Shown one piece after another: positions 18,719 through 32,765 of a stretch of 64,000 bases of DNA. The notes beneath the pieces are model-generated. The model did no database searches. It saw nothing but the letters and a program-made list of their open reading frames with translations, and had not been told where the DNA came from. A program made the translations under genes and the position numbers. The stretch spans positions 1 through 64,000 of the forward strand of contig NZ_JAOCDM010000007.1 in assembly GCF_029840925.1 (NCBI RefSeq). Direction: 5' to 3'. Position 1 is the first letter of the stretch; each line of letters begins with the position of its first letter. The DNA is from Pseudomonas sp. GD03858. Its GTDB lineage: Bacteria > Pseudomonadota > Gammaproteobacteria > Pseudomonadales > Pseudomonadaceae.

Positions 18719-20866
18719 ATGATTTACGAAGGTAAAGCCATCACGGTTAAGGCTCTTGAAAGCGGCATCGTCGAACTGAAGTTCGACCTCAAGGGTGAGT
18801 CCGTCAACAAGTTCAACCGCCTCACCTTGAACGAACTGCGTCAGGCAGTGGATGCCATCAAGGCCGACGCTTCGGTCAAGGGCGTGATCGTCAGCAGCGG
18901 CAAGGACGTGTTCATCGTCGGCGCCGACATCACCGAATTCGTCGACAACTTCAAGCTGCCCGAGGCCGAACTGGTCGCCGGCAACCTGGAAGCCAACCGC
19001 ATTTTCAGCGACTTCGAAGACCTGCAGGTGCCGACGGTCGTCGCCATCAACGGCATCGCCCTGGGCGGTGGCCTGGAGATGTGCCTGGCCGCCGACTACC
19101 GGGTCATGTCCAGCGCTGCCAAGATCGGCCTGCCCGAAGTGAAACTGGGGATCTACCCAGGCTTCGGCGGTACCGTACGCCTGCCGCGTCTGATCGGTTC
19201 GGACAACGCCATCGAGTGGATCGCCTCCGGCAAGGAAAACCGTGCCGAAGACGCCCTGAAAGTGGGCGCCGTCGATGCGGTGGTCGCGCCGGATCTGCTG
19301 CAGGCCGGTGCCCTGGACCTGATCAAGCGCGCCATCAGCGGCGAACTGGATTACAAGGCCAAGCGCCAGCCCAAGCTGGAAAAGCTCAAGCTCAACGCCA
19401 TCGAGCAGATGATGGCCTTCGAGACCGCCAAGGGCTTCGTCGCCGGCCAGGCCGGACCGAACTACCCCGCGCCAGTCGAAGCCATCAAGACCATCCAGAA
19501 AGCCGCCAACTTCGGCCGTGACAAGGCCCTGGAAGTCGAAGCCGCAGGCTTCGCCAAGCTGGCCAAGACTTCGGTCGCCGAAAGCCTGATCGGCTTGTTC
19601 CTGAACGACCAGGAGCTCAAGCGCAAGGCCAAGGCTCACGATGAAATCGCCCACGAGGTGAAACAGGCCGCCGTGCTCGGCGCTGGCATCATGGGGGGTG
19701 GCATCGCCTACCAGTCGGCGGTCAAGGGCACCCCGATCCTGATGAAGGATATCCGCGAGGAAGCCATCCAGCTGGGCCTGAACGAAGCCTCCAAGCTGCT
19801 CGGCAAGCGCGTCGAGAAGGGTCGCCTGACCCCGGCGAAGATGGCCGAGGCGCTTAATGCCATTCGTCCGACCCTCTCCTACGGCGATTTCGCCAACGTC
19901 GACATCGTCGTCGAGGCCGTGGTCGAGAACCCGAAGGTCAAGCAGGCGGTGCTGGCCGAAGTGGAAGGCCAGGTGAAGGAAGATGCCATCCTGGCCTCCA
20001 ACACCTCGACCATTTCCATCAACCTGCTGGCCAAGGCGCTCAAGCGTCCGGAAAACTTCGTCGGCATGCACTTCTTCAACCCGGTGCACATGATGCCGCT
20101 GGTCGAAGTCATCCGCGGCGAGAAGTCCAGCGAAGTCGCGGTCGCGACTACCGTCGCCTACGCCAAGAAGATGGGCAAGAACCCGATCGTGGTCAACGAC
20201 TGCCCGGGCTTCCTGGTCAACCGTGTTCTGTTCCCGTACTTCGGCGGCTTCGCCAAGCTGGTCAGCGCCGGCGTCGACTTCGTGCGCATCGACAAGGTGA
20301 TGGAGAAGTTCGGCTGGCCGATGGGCCCGGCCTACCTGATGGACGTGGTCGGCATCGACACCGGCCACCACGGCCGCGATGTAATGGCCGAGGGCTTCCC
20401 GGACCGCATGAAGGATGATCGCCGCTCCGCCGTCGACGCCCTCTACGAGGCCAATCGCCTGGGCCAGAAGAACGGCAAGGGCTTCTACGCCTACGAGACC
20501 GACAAGCGCGGCAAGCCGAAGAAAGTCTTCGATGCCACCGTGCTCGACGTGCTCAAGCCGATCGTCTTCGAACAGCGTGAGGTCAGCGACGAGGACATCA
20601 TCAACTGGATGATGGTGCCGCTGTGCCTGGAGACCGTGCGTTGCCTGGAAGACGGTATCGTCGAGACCGCCGCCGAAGCCGACATGGGCCTGGTCTACGG
20701 CATCGGTTTCCCTCCCTTCCGTGGTGGCGCGCTGCGCTACATCGATTCGATCGGGGTCGCCGAGTTCGTCGCACTGGCCGACAAGTACGCCGACCTGGGG
20801 CCGCTGTATCACCCCACTGCGAAGCTGCGCGAAATGGCCAAGAACGGCCAGCGCTTCTTCAACTGA
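18719..20866 (+). CDS. fadB: Fatty-acid oxidation complex alpha subunit
   Basis: 715 aa, full length for FadB. Multifunctional: enoyl-CoA hydratase/isomerase at the N-terminus ([43 protein letters not shown]), then L-3-hydroxyacyl-CoA dehydrogenase with [14 protein letters not shown] (about residues 320-333) and [17 protein letters not shown]. It works with FadA as an alpha2beta2 complex in the cytoplasm on acyl-CoAs. ATG 18719 follows GTGGAG by 9 bases; the preceding TTG adds one residue only. fadA begins 31 bases after the stop. Confidence 0.96.
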   Translation: MIYEGKAITVKALESGIVELKFDLKGESVNKFNRLTLNELRQAVDAIKADASVKGVIVSSGKDVFIVGADITEFVDNFKLPEAELVAGNLEANRIFSDFEDLQVPTVVAINGIALGGGLEMCLAADYRVMSSAAKIGLPEVKLGIYPGFGGTVRLPRLIGSDNAIEWIASGKENRAEDALKVGAVDAVVAPDLLQAGALDLIKRAISGELDYKAKRQPKLEKLKLNAIEQMMAFETAKGFVAGQAGPNYPAPVEAIKTIQKAANFGRDKALEVEAAGFAKLAKTSVAESLIGLFLNDQELKRKAKAHDEIAHEVKQAAVLGAGIMGGGIAYQSAVKGTPILMKDIREEAIQLGLNEASKLLGKRVEKGRLTPAKMAEALNAIRPTLSYGDFANVDIVVEAVVENPKVKQAVLAEVEGQVKEDAILASNTSTISINLLAKALKRPENFVGMHFFNPVHMMPLVEVIRGEKSSEVAVATTVAYAKKMGKNPIVVNDCPGFLVNRVLFPYFGGFAKLVSAGVDFVRIDKVMEKFGWPMGPAYLMDVVGIDTGHHGRDVMAEGFPDRMKDDRRSAVDALYEANRLGQKNGKGFYAYETDKRGKPKKVFDATVLDVLKPIVFEQREVSDEDIINWMMVPLCLETVRCLEDGIVETAAEADMGLVYGIGFPPFRGGALRYIDSIGVAEFVALADKYADLGPLYHPTAKLREMAKNGQRFFN

Positions 20867-20882
20867 GCGCCCAACGAGCTAG

Positions 20883-22073
<1,191 letters not shown>

Positions 22074-22090
22074 TCGCGTCGCATGACAGC

Positions 22091-22123
22091 AGCCGGGGCC
22101 ATGTGCCCCGGCTTTTGTTTTTT
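22091..22123 (+). terminator. Rho-independent terminator of fadBA
   Basis: The stem AGCCGGGGC/GCCCCGGCT with loop CATGT is followed by TTTGTTTTTT. It starts 18 bases after the fadA stop. Confidence 0.92.
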
Positions 22124-22151
22124 ACAGGATTTGTTCAAGAGGGCGAGCGAC

Positions 22152-22403
22152 ATGCAGATACAACCTGGTGTGTACCGGCATTACAAGGGCCCTGAGTACC
22201 GCGTGTTCAGCGTGGCACGCCATTCCGAGAGCGAGGAGTGGATGGTGTTCTATCAGTGCCTGTATGGTGATTACAGCTTCTGGGTGAGACCGCTTTGCAT
22301 GTTCCAGGAGTCCGTCGAGGTTGACGGCGAGCAAGTGCCACGCTTTGCTTTGGTCAGGGCCGAAGAGGGCTTGCCCGAGCTGCGTGGCAAGGCACAAGAG
22401 TGA
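22152..22403 (+). CDS. DUF1653 family protein
   Basis: 83 aa. Small soluble protein with the DUF1653 pattern: PGVYRHYKGPEYRVF, MVFYQCLYGDYSFWVRPLCMF and a C-terminal VPRFALV. The function of the family is not established. ATG 22152 matches the family N-terminus and has a GAGG-like site at 22139-22142. It lies alone between the fadBA terminator and the topA promoter. Confidence 0.85.
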   Translation: MQIQPGVYRHYKGPEYRVFSVARHSESEEWMVFYQCLYGDYSFWVRPLCMFQESVEVDGEQVPRFALVRAEEGLPELRGKAQE

Positions 22404-22413
22404 TCGACCGCGC

Positions 22414-22442
22414 TTGACCTCGCACTTTCGCCACTATATATA
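22414..22442 (+). promoter_or_regulatory. Probable sigma-70 promoter of topA
   Basis: TTGACC at 22414-22419 is separated by exactly 17 bases from TATATA at 22437-22442. The topA start is 61 bases further on. This is the clearest promoter of its kind in the window. Confidence 0.7.
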
Positions 22443-22503
22443 GCGGTGCCGCGTCTGGCACCTGACGCGTTTTTCATCTTCAGATTCAGGAATACTCCGA
22501 TCC

Positions 22504-25113
22504 ATGGGCAAATCGCTGGTCATTGTGGAATCCCCGGCCAAGGCCAAGACCATCAACAAGTACCTGGGCAGCCAGTACGTGGTGAAGTCGAGTATCGGCC
22601 ACATCCGTGACCTTCCCACCAGCGGTTCCGCCAGTGCGAGCAAGGAACCGGCGGCCAAGCGTGGCAAGACCGCGGGCGAGGCTCCGGCCTTGTCGCCGAA
22701 GGAGAAGGCACGCCGTACCCTGGTTGCGCGCATGGGCGTCGACCCCGAGGCGGGCTGGAAGGCCAAGTACGAAATCCTTCCCGGCAAGGAGAAGGTGATC
22801 GAAGAACTGCGCCGCCTGGCCAAGGATGCCGACACCATCTATCTCGCAACCGACTTGGACCGCGAAGGGGAGGCCATCGCCTGGCACCTGCGCGAAGCCA
22901 TCGGTGGCGACGACAGCCGCTACAAGCGCGTGGTGTTCAACGAAATCACCAAGAAAGCCATCCAGGAAGCCTTCTCCCAGCCGGGCGAGCTCGATATCGA
23001 TCGGGTCAACGCCCAGCAGGCGCGTCGTTTCCTCGACCGTGTGGTCGGCTACATGGTTTCTCCGCTGCTGTGGGCCAAGATCGCCCGTGGCCTGTCCGCT
23101 GGCCGTGTGCAGTCGGTGGCGGTGAAGCTGGTGGTCGAGCGTGAGCGCGAGATCCGTGCGTTCAACCCGGAGGAATACTGGGAGGTGCACGCCGACCTGG
23201 GCACCGCCAAGAACGCCAAGGTGCGTTTCGAGGTGGCCCGCGAGAAAGGCGAGGCGTTCAAGCCGCTCAATGAAGCGCAGGCCATGGCCGCGCTGGAGAA
23301 GCTCAAGTCCTCCAGCTACAGCGTAAGCAAGCGCGAGGACCGACCGACCAGCAGCAAGCCTTCGGCACCGTTCATTACCTCCACCCTGCAGCAGGCCGCG
23401 AGCAACCGCCTGGGCTTCGGGGTGAAGAAGACCATGATGATGGCCCAGCGTCTGTACGAAGCCGGTTACATCACCTACATGCGTACCGACTCGACCAACC
23501 TGTCGACCGACGCGGTCGAGATGGCGCGCAACTACATCGAGAACGAATTCGGCAAGCAGTACCTGCCCGCCGCGCCGATCGTCTACGGCAGCAAGGAAGG
23601 TGCCCAGGAGGCGCACGAAGCGATCCGTCCATCGGACGTGAGCACCCACCCGAGCAAGCTCAGCGGCATGGAGCGTGATGCCGAGCGCCTGTACGAGCTG
23701 ATCTGGCGCCAGTTCCTGGCCTGCCAGATGCCGCCCGCGCAGTACCTCTCCACCAGTGTCACCGTGGTGGCCGGCGACTTCGAGCTGCGCGCCAAGGGCC
23801 GTATTCTCAAGTTCGACGGTTACACCCGTGTCCTGCCGCAGCAGAGCAAGCCTGGCGAGGATGACGTGCTGCCGGAAATGGCCCAGGGCGAGGTGCTCAA
23901 GCTGATCCAGCTCGATCCTAGCCAGCACTTCACCAAGCCGCCGGCGCGCTTCACCGAAGCCAGCCTGGTCAAGGAGATGGAAAAGCGCGGTATCGGCCGT
24001 CCATCGACCTATGCGGCGATCATTTCCACCATTCAGGACCGTGGCTACGTCACCCTGCACAACCGTCGGTTCTATTCCGAGAAGATGGGCGACATCGTCA
24101 CCGAGCGGCTGTCGGAGAGTTTCGCCAACCTGATGGACTACGGCTTCACCGCCGGCATGGAAGAGAACCTCGACGACGTCGCGCAAGGTGAGCGTGACTG
24201 GAAGAACGTGCTCGACGAGTTCTATGGCGATTTCAGCAAGAAGCTGCTGACCGCCGAGTCCACTGAACACGGCATGCGTGCCAATCAGCCGACCCTGACC
24301 AACATTCCATGCAAGGAATGCGGTCGCCCGATGATGATCCGCACCGCCTCCACCGGTGTGTTCCTTGGTTGCTCGGGTTACAGCCTGCCGCCGAAAGAGC
24401 GTTGCAAGGCAACCGTCAACCTGGTGCCGGGTGATGAGATCGCGGCCGACGACGAGGGTGAGTCCGAGTCGCTGGTGCTGCGTGGCAAGCACCGTTGTCC
24501 GATCTGCTCGACGGCGATGGACGCCTACCTGCTCGACGAGAAGCGCAAGCTGCATATCTGCGGTAATAACCCGGACTGCGCGGGCTACGAGATCGAAGAG
24601 GGTAGCTACCGTATCAAAGGGTACGAAGGCCCGAGCCTGGAATGCGACAAGTGCGGCAGCGAGATGCAGCTCAAGACTGGCCGTTTCGGCAAGTTCTTCG
24701 GTTGCACCAACCCGGCGTGCAAGAACACCCGCAAGCTGCTCAAGAGCGGCGAGGCGGCGCCGCCGAAGATGGACAAGGTGGACATGCCGGAGCTCAAGTG
24801 CGAGAAGGTCGATGACACCTACGTGCTGCGCGATGGTGCCTCGGGTCTGTTCCTGGCGGCCAGCCAGTTCCCGAAAAACCGCGAGACGCGCGCGCCGCTG
24901 GTGCTGGAAATCATCCCGCACAAGCATGAGATCGATCCGAAGTACCACTTCCTCTGCGACGCACCGCAGAAGGACCCGGACGGTCGTCCGGCGGTGATCC
25001 GCTACAGCCGCAAGACCAAGGAGCAGTACGTGCAGTCCGAGGTCGACGGCAAGCCGACCGGCTGGAAGGCGTTCTACGACGGCAAGGCGTGGAAGGTCGA
25101 AGACAAGCGCTGA
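22504..25113 (+). CDS. topA: DNA topoisomerase I
   Basis: 869 aa, full length. Type IA topoisomerase that relaxes negative supercoils. TOPRIM domain: [17 protein letters not shown] and the acidic triad region [16 protein letters not shown]. The active-site Tyr is in [14 protein letters not shown] (about residue 323). The C-terminal part carries zinc-ribbon repeats ([16 protein letters not shown]...C...C and CDKCG...CTNPAC) and a final basic domain for DNA binding. Own promoter upstream, REP hairpin downstream. Confidence 0.97.
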   Translation: MGKSLVIVESPAKAKTINKYLGSQYVVKSSIGHIRDLPTSGSASASKEPAAKRGKTAGEAPALSPKEKARRTLVARMGVDPEAGWKAKYEILPGKEKVIEELRRLAKDADTIYLATDLDREGEAIAWHLREAIGGDDSRYKRVVFNEITKKAIQEAFSQPGELDIDRVNAQQARRFLDRVVGYMVSPLLWAKIARGLSAGRVQSVAVKLVVEREREIRAFNPEEYWEVHADLGTAKNAKVRFEVAREKGEAFKPLNEAQAMAALEKLKSSSYSVSKREDRPTSSKPSAPFITSTLQQAASNRLGFGVKKTMMMAQRLYEAGYITYMRTDSTNLSTDAVEMARNYIENEFGKQYLPAAPIVYGSKEGAQEAHEAIRPSDVSTHPSKLSGMERDAERLYELIWRQFLACQMPPAQYLSTSVTVVAGDFELRAKGRILKFDGYTRVLPQQSKPGEDDVLPEMAQGEVLKLIQLDPSQHFTKPPARFTEASLVKEMEKRGIGRPSTYAAIISTIQDRGYVTLHNRRFYSEKMGDIVTERLSESFANLMDYGFTAGMEENLDDVAQGERDWKNVLDEFYGDFSKKLLTAESTEHGMRANQPTLTNIPCKECGRPMMIRTASTGVFLGCSGYSLPPKERCKATVNLVPGDEIAADDEGESESLVLRGKHRCPICSTAMDAYLLDEKRKLHICGNNPDCAGYEIEEGSYRIKGYEGPSLECDKCGSEMQLKTGRFGKFFGCTNPACKNTRKLLKSGEAAPPKMDKVDMPELKCEKVDDTYVLRDGASGLFLAASQFPKNRETRAPLVLEIIPHKHEIDPKYHFLCDAPQKDPDGRPAVIRYSRKTKEQYVQSEVDGKPTGWKAFYDGKAWKVEDKR

Positions 25114-25129
25114 TCCGAGTCTCAGGCTC

Positions 25130-25194
25130 ATCGCGGGGCAAGCCCGCTCCCACGAGGTTGAATAACACCCGTGGGAGCGGGCTTGCCCCGCGAT
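25130..25194. repeat. REP hairpin (CGCGGGGCAAGCCCGC class)
   Basis: ATCGCGGGGCAAGCCCGC...CACG and its complement enclose about 15 bases. It follows the topA stop by 16 bases. Confidence 0.9.
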
Positions 25195-25270
25195 CGTTTG
25201 TGCTTGCGGTAACGCCGGACAATCCCCGACACTGCGATATCGCCTTGTTGCCCATGGGAGGTCATGGAAA

Positions 25271-25786
25271 ATGGCCCAGGAACTCTACACTCGCACCAAC
25301 CAGAAACTGTTCTTCGCCGGGCTTGCCCTGGAGTCCATGGCCAAGGCTGCCGACAGCCAGGCGATGAACGCCCAGGGACTGATCCAGGCCGAGCGCGAGT
25401 CGGCGCTGTTTCACCTGTATGGCGCGCTGCTTGGCCTTTGCCATGAGATCGCTGGTTTCTACCGCTTGCCGGTGGTGGCCACGGTCGAGCAGGCGCTGTC
25501 CGATGATGCGCTCGATCGCATCGCCATCCCCGAGGTGGCCGAAATGCTCGAGCTGGTCCGCCATCGGCAAACCTGGCTGGCACAATTGCTGGCGGCTTAT
25601 GCCGATTTGTTCAGACCGCCGGTCGCGAAGAAAATCGTGAAAGGCGACGTTACCCAGCCGTTGATCCAGGCCGTCAATCTGGACGAGCCAGAGCCGGTCG
25701 AGCTTTCCAGGGAGGAGCTTGAGGCCTGGCGAGGGAGCCTGAAAGACCTGGTGAGACGATTCCGCGACGCGTTGAGTGAGTGCTGA
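25271..25786 (+). CDS. DUF6586-type conserved protein
   Basis: 171 aa, soluble and helical, no signal peptide. Recognised as a conserved Pseudomonas protein downstream of topA (start AQELYTRTNQKLFFAG). There are no catalytic motifs. A GGAGG lies 10 bases before the start. The following small gene begins 51 bases after the stop and may be co-transcribed. Function unknown; the family name is from memory of the N-terminal pattern. Confidence 0.75.
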   Translation: MAQELYTRTNQKLFFAGLALESMAKAADSQAMNAQGLIQAERESALFHLYGALLGLCHEIAGFYRLPVVATVEQALSDDALDRIAIPEVAEMLELVRHRQTWLAQLLAAYADLFRPPVAKKIVKGDVTQPLIQAVNLDEPEPVELSREELEAWRGSLKDLVRRFRDALSEC

Positions 25787-25837
25787 TGGCGTTCATGGCT
25801 GGTACACTACTGGCCTTTCGTGAAAAGCAGGCCCTTT

Positions 25838-26071
25838 ATGTCAACGTCCTTTCTAGAAATCGTCGAGTTGCCTGATGGCCGGATCGAGCTGCGCCGCGCC
25901 GAAGATGAAGGCTCCCTGGTAACCTTGGACTTCTCCGAGGACGCCAAGGCATTCCTGCAAGGACAGCATGTGGAAGTGGCCAAGGCCATGCTGAGTGTTG
26001 GCGTGCAAATGGCCGGTCGCCTTGTCGAGGGCGACCTGGAGCGCGACGAGGGGCCGCGCGTCCTTCACTGA
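25838..26071 (+). CDS. Small conserved protein, unknown function
   Basis: 77 aa. It begins STSFLEIVELPDGRIELRRA and has an acidic overall composition, with LDFSEDAKAFLQGQHVEVAKAML in the middle. No signal peptide or known motif. ATG 25838 follows AGCAGG by 8 bases; an in-frame codon at 25820 has none. It lies between the DUF6586 gene and the hairpin at the end of sulA, possibly in one transcript with the former. Confidence 0.75.
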   Translation: MSTSFLEIVELPDGRIELRRAEDEGSLVTLDFSEDAKAFLQGQHVEVAKAMLSVGVQMAGRLVEGDLERDEGPRVLH

Positions 26072-26110
26072 GTCACCTTGAGGCTTCAAGGTTTCAAGCG
26101 TTTGACAGGC

Positions 26111-26148
26111 AAAGCCTGAACATCAGCCGAGGCGGATGTTCAGGCTTT
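26111..26148. terminator. Bidirectional hairpin overlapping the 3' end of sulA
   Basis: AAAGCCTGAACATC (26111-26124) and GATGTTCAGGCTTT (26135-26148) form a perfect 14-bp stem with a 10-base loop. The right arm is inside the sulA coding sequence and the left arm spans its stop codon. It separates two convergent transcripts. Confidence 0.75.
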
Positions 26149-26599
26149 GTGCGTTTCCAATGGCGGCGGCGCGTTGCAGTTGTTGGCGAGCACTGCTGTT
26201 GATGGTGCCGAGCCAGCTGACCACGGTGTGGCTGCGACCGAGGCGCAGGGCTTCGCAGGCCAGCTGCAGGGCGGTCTGGTTGCCGCCGGGTTGCAACAGC
26301 AGGATGCGTTCACGGTTGAGGCCGGCATCACGCAGCCAGGTCTGGGTCAGGCTGCCAGGCGGGGCGATCAGTGTCAGCCAGCGGTTGTCGTCCTCTTCGC
26401 TGAGTTCACGCAGCACAGGCGCCAGCAGGCTCTGGCAATGCCCGGGCGCGCCGCGCAGGGCCAGCTCGCTGAACAGCTCGGGCTGGCTGCCTTTGCGCGG
26501 CGCTTCGCTGGGCTTGAGGCCCGGTAGTACCGGCTGGGCGAGGAAAGCCTCGAACAGCGGCAGCTGGGTTTGCTGGGGTGCATGGGTGATCGGCTGCAT
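26123..26599 (-). CDS. sulA: SOS cell division inhibitor
   Basis: 158 aa. SulA-type protein that blocks FtsZ polymerisation during the SOS response. The RecA-like/SulA fold region shows LTLIAPPGSLTQTWLRDAG, LLLQPGGNQTALQLACEALR and VVSWLGTI. The N-terminal 50 residues are less conserved, as is usual. The gene starts 14 bases after the lexA stop on the same strand, so it belongs to a lexA-sulA operon controlled by the LexA boxes at 27233-27268. This arrangement is typical of Pseudomonas and differs from E. coli. Confidence 0.9.
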   Translation of the reverse strand: MQPITHAPQQTQLPLFEAFLAQPVLPGLKPSEAPRKGSQPELFSELALRGAPGHCQSLLAPVLRELSEEDDNRWLTLIAPPGSLTQTWLRDAGLNRERILLLQPGGNQTALQLACEALRLGRSHTVVSWLGTINSSARQQLQRAAAIGNAQSLNIRLG

Positions 26600-26613
26600 G
26601 ACGCCTCCTGGTT

Positions 26614-27222
26614 TCAGCGGCGAAGGACGCCGACGCTCAAGCCCTCGATCACCAGTTCCTGTGCTTGCAGGTCGACTTCGATAGGGGCGAATTCGGGATT
26701 TTCGGCGATCAGCCAGACCTTGTTGCCTTCGCGCTTGAAGCGCTTGACCGTCACTTCGTCACCGATGCGGGCCACCACGACCTGGCCGTTGCGGGCTTCG
26801 CGGGTGGTGTGCACGGCGAGCAGGTCGCCGTCGAAGATGCCGATGTCCTTCATGCTCATGCCGTGCACGCGCAGCAGGTAGTCGGCGCGGGGATGGAAGA
26901 AGGCCGGGTTGATGTTGCAGGATTCTTCGATGTGCTGCTCGGCGAGGATCGGCGCACCGGCGGCCACGCGACCGATGATCGGCAGGCCGTTGTCGTCGTT
27001 CTTCGGCTCGAGGCCAGGGATACGGATGCCGCGGGATGCGCCGGGGGTCATCTCGATGGCGCCCTTGCGGGCCAGGGCCTTGAGGTGCTCCTCGGCGGCA
27101 TTGGGCGATTTGAAGCCCAGTTCCTGCGCGATCTCGGCACGGGTCGGTGGGAAGCCGTTGTCTTCGAGGCAGCGTTTGATGAAAGCCAGAATCTCGGCTT
27201 GGCGTGGCGTCAGTTTCAGCAT
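26614..27222 (-). CDS. lexA: LexA repressor
   Basis: 202 aa. SOS repressor. N-terminal winged helix ([40 protein letters not shown]), the self-cleavage Ala-Gly bond in GRVAAGAPI, the catalytic Ser in [10 protein letters not shown] and the catalytic Lys in GDEVTVKRF. It binds its own operators at 27233-27248 and 27253-27268, so it is autoregulated, and sulA lies in the same transcript. Confidence 0.97.
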   Translation of the reverse strand: MLKLTPRQAEILAFIKRCLEDNGFPPTRAEIAQELGFKSPNAAEEHLKALARKGAIEMTPGASRGIRIPGLEPKNDDNGLPIIGRVAAGAPILAEQHIEESCNINPAFFHPRADYLLRVHGMSMKDIGIFDGDLLAVHTTREARNGQVVVARIGDEVTVKRFKREGNKVWLIAENPEFAPIEVDLQAQELVIEGLSVGVLRR

Positions 27223-27232
27223 GGGCGAGGGC

Positions 27233-27268
27233 TCTGTCTTTTTATACAGTGACTGGGATTATATACAG
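27233..27268 (-). promoter_or_regulatory. lexA promoter with two LexA boxes
   Basis: Box 1 is CTGT-N8-ACAG at 27233-27248, a perfect consensus. Box 2 is CTGG-N8-ACAG at 27253-27268, one base off, 20 bp away (about two helical turns). On the minus strand a TATAAT -10 lies inside box 2 (27258-27263), with TTGCGG as a -35 at 27280-27285 (16-base spacer), so LexA binding would cover the promoter. Confidence 0.88.
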
Positions 27269-27282
27269 TAAGAGGCCAGCCG

Positions 27283-27347
27283 CAAGCTGCAAGCTGCAAG
27301 AAATAGCGAGCGCCGGGCACCTCTTGTCGCTTGCAGCTTGCAGCTTG
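27283..27347. repeat. Inverted repeat of tandem CTGCAAG units
   Basis: CAAGCTGCAAGCTGCAAG (27283-27300) and its exact complement (27330-27347) flank 29 bases. Each arm is itself a short direct repeat. It overlaps the lexA -35 element on one side and approaches the psrA start region on the other. It resembles small dispersed Pseudomonas repeats. Confidence 0.75.
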
Positions 27348-27382
27348 GCGCTTTTAAATGGCGACCGACCGGTCACCCAGCC

Positions 27383-27426
27383 TTGACATCGACAGGCCTG
27401 AAACGTATGTTTCAAACAACTGTTTG
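27383..27426 (+). promoter_or_regulatory. psrA promoter with two PsrA-type operators
   Basis: TTGACA (27383-27388), 17 bases, TATGTT (27406-27411) form a promoter. Two operators of the form (G/C)AAAC-N4-GTTT(G/C) overlap its -10: GAAACGTATGTTTC at 27400-27413 and CAAACAACTGTTTG at 27413-27426, sharing one base. This matches the published PsrA motif and implies autorepression. Confidence 0.82.
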
Positions 27427-27441
27427 TCAGGCGGAGTAGTC

Positions 27442-28146
27442 ATGGCTCAATCGGAAACCGTTGAACGCATCCTCGATGCGGCGGAACAGCTGTTCGCGGA
27501 GCGCGGTTTCGCGGAAACCTCATTGAGGCTGATCACCAGCAAGGCCGGGGTCAACCTGGCGGCGGTGAACTACCATTTCGGCTCCAAGAAAGCCTTGATC
27601 CAGGCGGTATTCTCGCGCTTCCTCGGCCCTTTCTGCGCCAGCCTCGAGCGTGAGCTCGAGCGTCGCCAGGCGCGCCCCGAGCAGAAGGCCAGCCTCGAGG
27701 AATTGCTGGAAATGCTGGTCGAGCAGGCGCTCGCGGTGCAGCCGCGCAGCAACAACGACCTGTCCATCTTCATGCGTTTGCTGGGGCTGGCGTTCAGCCA
27801 GAGCCAGGGTCACCTGCGCCGTTACCTTGAAGACATGTACGGCAAGGTGTTCCGTCGCTACATGCTCCTGGTCAACGAAGCCGCCCCCAACATTCCTCCG
27901 CTCGAGCTGTTCTGGCGTGTGCACTTCATGCTGGGGGCCGCCGCGTTCAGCATGTCGGGGATCAAGGCGCTGCGCGCCATTGCCGAAACCGATTTCGGCA
28001 TCAACACCTCGATCGAGCAGGTGATGCGCCTGATGGTGCCGTTCCTGGCCGCCGGCATGCGCGCCGACAGCGGCGTCACCGACCAAGCCATGGCCGCCGC
28101 CCAGCTGCGCCCACGCAGCAAGTCCGGTACGACCGTCAAGGCCTGA
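27442..28146 (+). CDS. psrA: TetR-family regulator PsrA
   Basis: 234 aa. N-terminal TetR helix-turn-helix: ERILDAAEQLFAERGFAETS and LAAVNYHFGSKKALIQAVF; a larger helical C-terminal ligand domain follows. PsrA senses long-chain fatty acids and controls beta-oxidation genes and rpoS in Pseudomonas. Start ATG 27442 has GGCGGAG upstream; the earlier in-frame start would place the operators inside the gene. The paired operators upstream fit autoregulation, and fadBA on this window is a known target in relatives. Confidence 0.93.
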   Translation: MAQSETVERILDAAEQLFAERGFAETSLRLITSKAGVNLAAVNYHFGSKKALIQAVFSRFLGPFCASLERELERRQARPEQKASLEELLEMLVEQALAVQPRSNNDLSIFMRLLGLAFSQSQGHLRRYLEDMYGKVFRRYMLLVNEAAPNIPPLELFWRVHFMLGAAAFSMSGIKALRAIAETDFGINTSIEQVMRLMVPFLAAGMRADSGVTDQAMAAAQLRPRSKSGTTVKA

Positions 28147-28318
28147 ACACTGGGCGCAACGGGGCGCTTCGGCTAAGCTAGCGCCCCATGCTCGACCTCG
28201 CCTTGAGCCGCTGCGATTGCGGCGCTTTCCCTTGCACACTGAACCTATGGGCCGCTGGCTGTCCCATGAGAGTGTGTGCCTGTCGGGCTCTCCTGGATCT
28301 GCAATGTAAGGACTCGCT

Positions 28319-29329
28319 ATGACCGCCAGCCTCCAAGGCTCCCTGATGGTGGATATCGCCGGCCATTGGCTGAACGCCGAAGACCGCCATCTGCTGCGCC
28401 AGCCCGAAGTGGCCGGCCTGATCATCTTCGCTCGCAATATCGACAGCCCGCGCCAGGTGCGCGAGCTGTGCGCGTCGATTCGTGCGATTCGTCCCGACCT
28501 CATTCTCGCCGTCGACCAGGAAGGTGGCCGGGTGCAGCGCCTGCGCCAGGGCTTCGTGCGCTTGCCGGCCATGCGTGCCATCGCCGATAACGCCAACGCC
28601 GATTACCTGGCCGAGCAGTGCGGCTGGCTGATGGCGACCGAAGTGCTGGCAGTGGGGCTGGACCTGAGCTTCGCGCCGGTGCTGGACCTCGACCACCAGC
28701 GCAGCGCGGTGGTCGGCAGTCGTGCCTTCGAGGGGGACCCCGAGCGCGCCACCCGGTTGGCGGGAGCTTTCATTCGCGGCATGAATGCCGCCGGCATGGC
28801 GGCCTGTGGCAAGCATTTCCCGGGGCATGGCTGGGCCGAGGCCGACTCGCATGTGGCGATCCCGGTCGACGAGCGCAGCCTGGAGCAGCTGCGCGCCGCC
28901 GACCTGGTGCCGTTCAGCCGCCTGAGCGGGCAGCTGGCGGCGGTGATGCCGGCACATGTCATCTATCCGCAGGTCGACAACCAACCGGCCGGCTTCTCCC
29001 GGCGCTGGTTGCAGGACATCCTGCGCGGCGAGCTGGGCTTCGACGGAGTGATCTTCAGCGATGACCTATCCATGGCCGGTGCCCACGTGGTGGGCGATGC
29101 CGCCAGTCGCATCGAGGCGGCCCTGAGCGCCGGTTGCGACATGGGCCTGGTGTGCAACGACCGGGCGGCGGCGGAGCTGGCGTTGAGCGCGGCGCAGCGG
29201 ATGAAGGTCAAGCCGTCGCCACGGATCGCGCGGATGCGTGGGCAGGGCTTTGCGCGTACCGACTACCGCCAGCAGCCGCGTTGGTTGGAGGCGTTGGGGG
29301 CGTTGAAGGACGCCCAGCTGGTCGATTGA
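28319..29329 (+). CDS. nagZ: Beta-N-acetylglucosaminidase NagZ
   Basis: 336 aa. Cytoplasmic GH3 enzyme that removes GlcNAc from anhydro-muropeptides during cell-wall recycling and so affects AmpC induction where present. Motifs: LAVDQEGGRVQRLR, the catalytic-loop KHFPGHG (about residues 166-172), nucleophile Asp in FDGVIFSDDLSM. It is 172 bases after psrA on the same strand; the gap holds a short GC-rich stretch and no gene. Ends before a REP pair. Confidence 0.95.
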   Translation: MTASLQGSLMVDIAGHWLNAEDRHLLRQPEVAGLIIFARNIDSPRQVRELCASIRAIRPDLILAVDQEGGRVQRLRQGFVRLPAMRAIADNANADYLAEQCGWLMATEVLAVGLDLSFAPVLDLDHQRSAVVGSRAFEGDPERATRLAGAFIRGMNAAGMAACGKHFPGHGWAEADSHVAIPVDERSLEQLRAADLVPFSRLSGQLAAVMPAHVIYPQVDNQPAGFSRRWLQDILRGELGFDGVIFSDDLSMAGAHVVGDAASRIEAALSAGCDMGLVCNDRAAAELALSAAQRMKVKPSPRIARMRGQGFARTDYRQQPRWLEALGALKDAQLVD

Positions 29330-29336
29330 CCGCGTT

Positions 29337-29430
29337 GGCTTCTTCGCGGGTAAACCCGCTCCCACAGGTTATACGTCGCTCTCAAGGAATACGCCGTCCC
29401 TGTGGGAGCGGGTTTACCCGCGAAGAGGCC
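29337..29430. repeat. REP pair (CTTCGCGGGTAAACCCGC class)
   Basis: Arms of about 30 bases (GGCTTCTTCGCGGGTAAACC... and ...GGTTTACCCGCGAAGAGGCC) flank about 33 bases. It lies between the convergent nagZ and helicase genes. Confidence 0.9.
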
Positions 29431-29449
29431 GGCACGGGAAAAGCCTGGC

Positions 29450-32761
<3,312 letters not shown>

Positions 32762-32765
32762 GATT

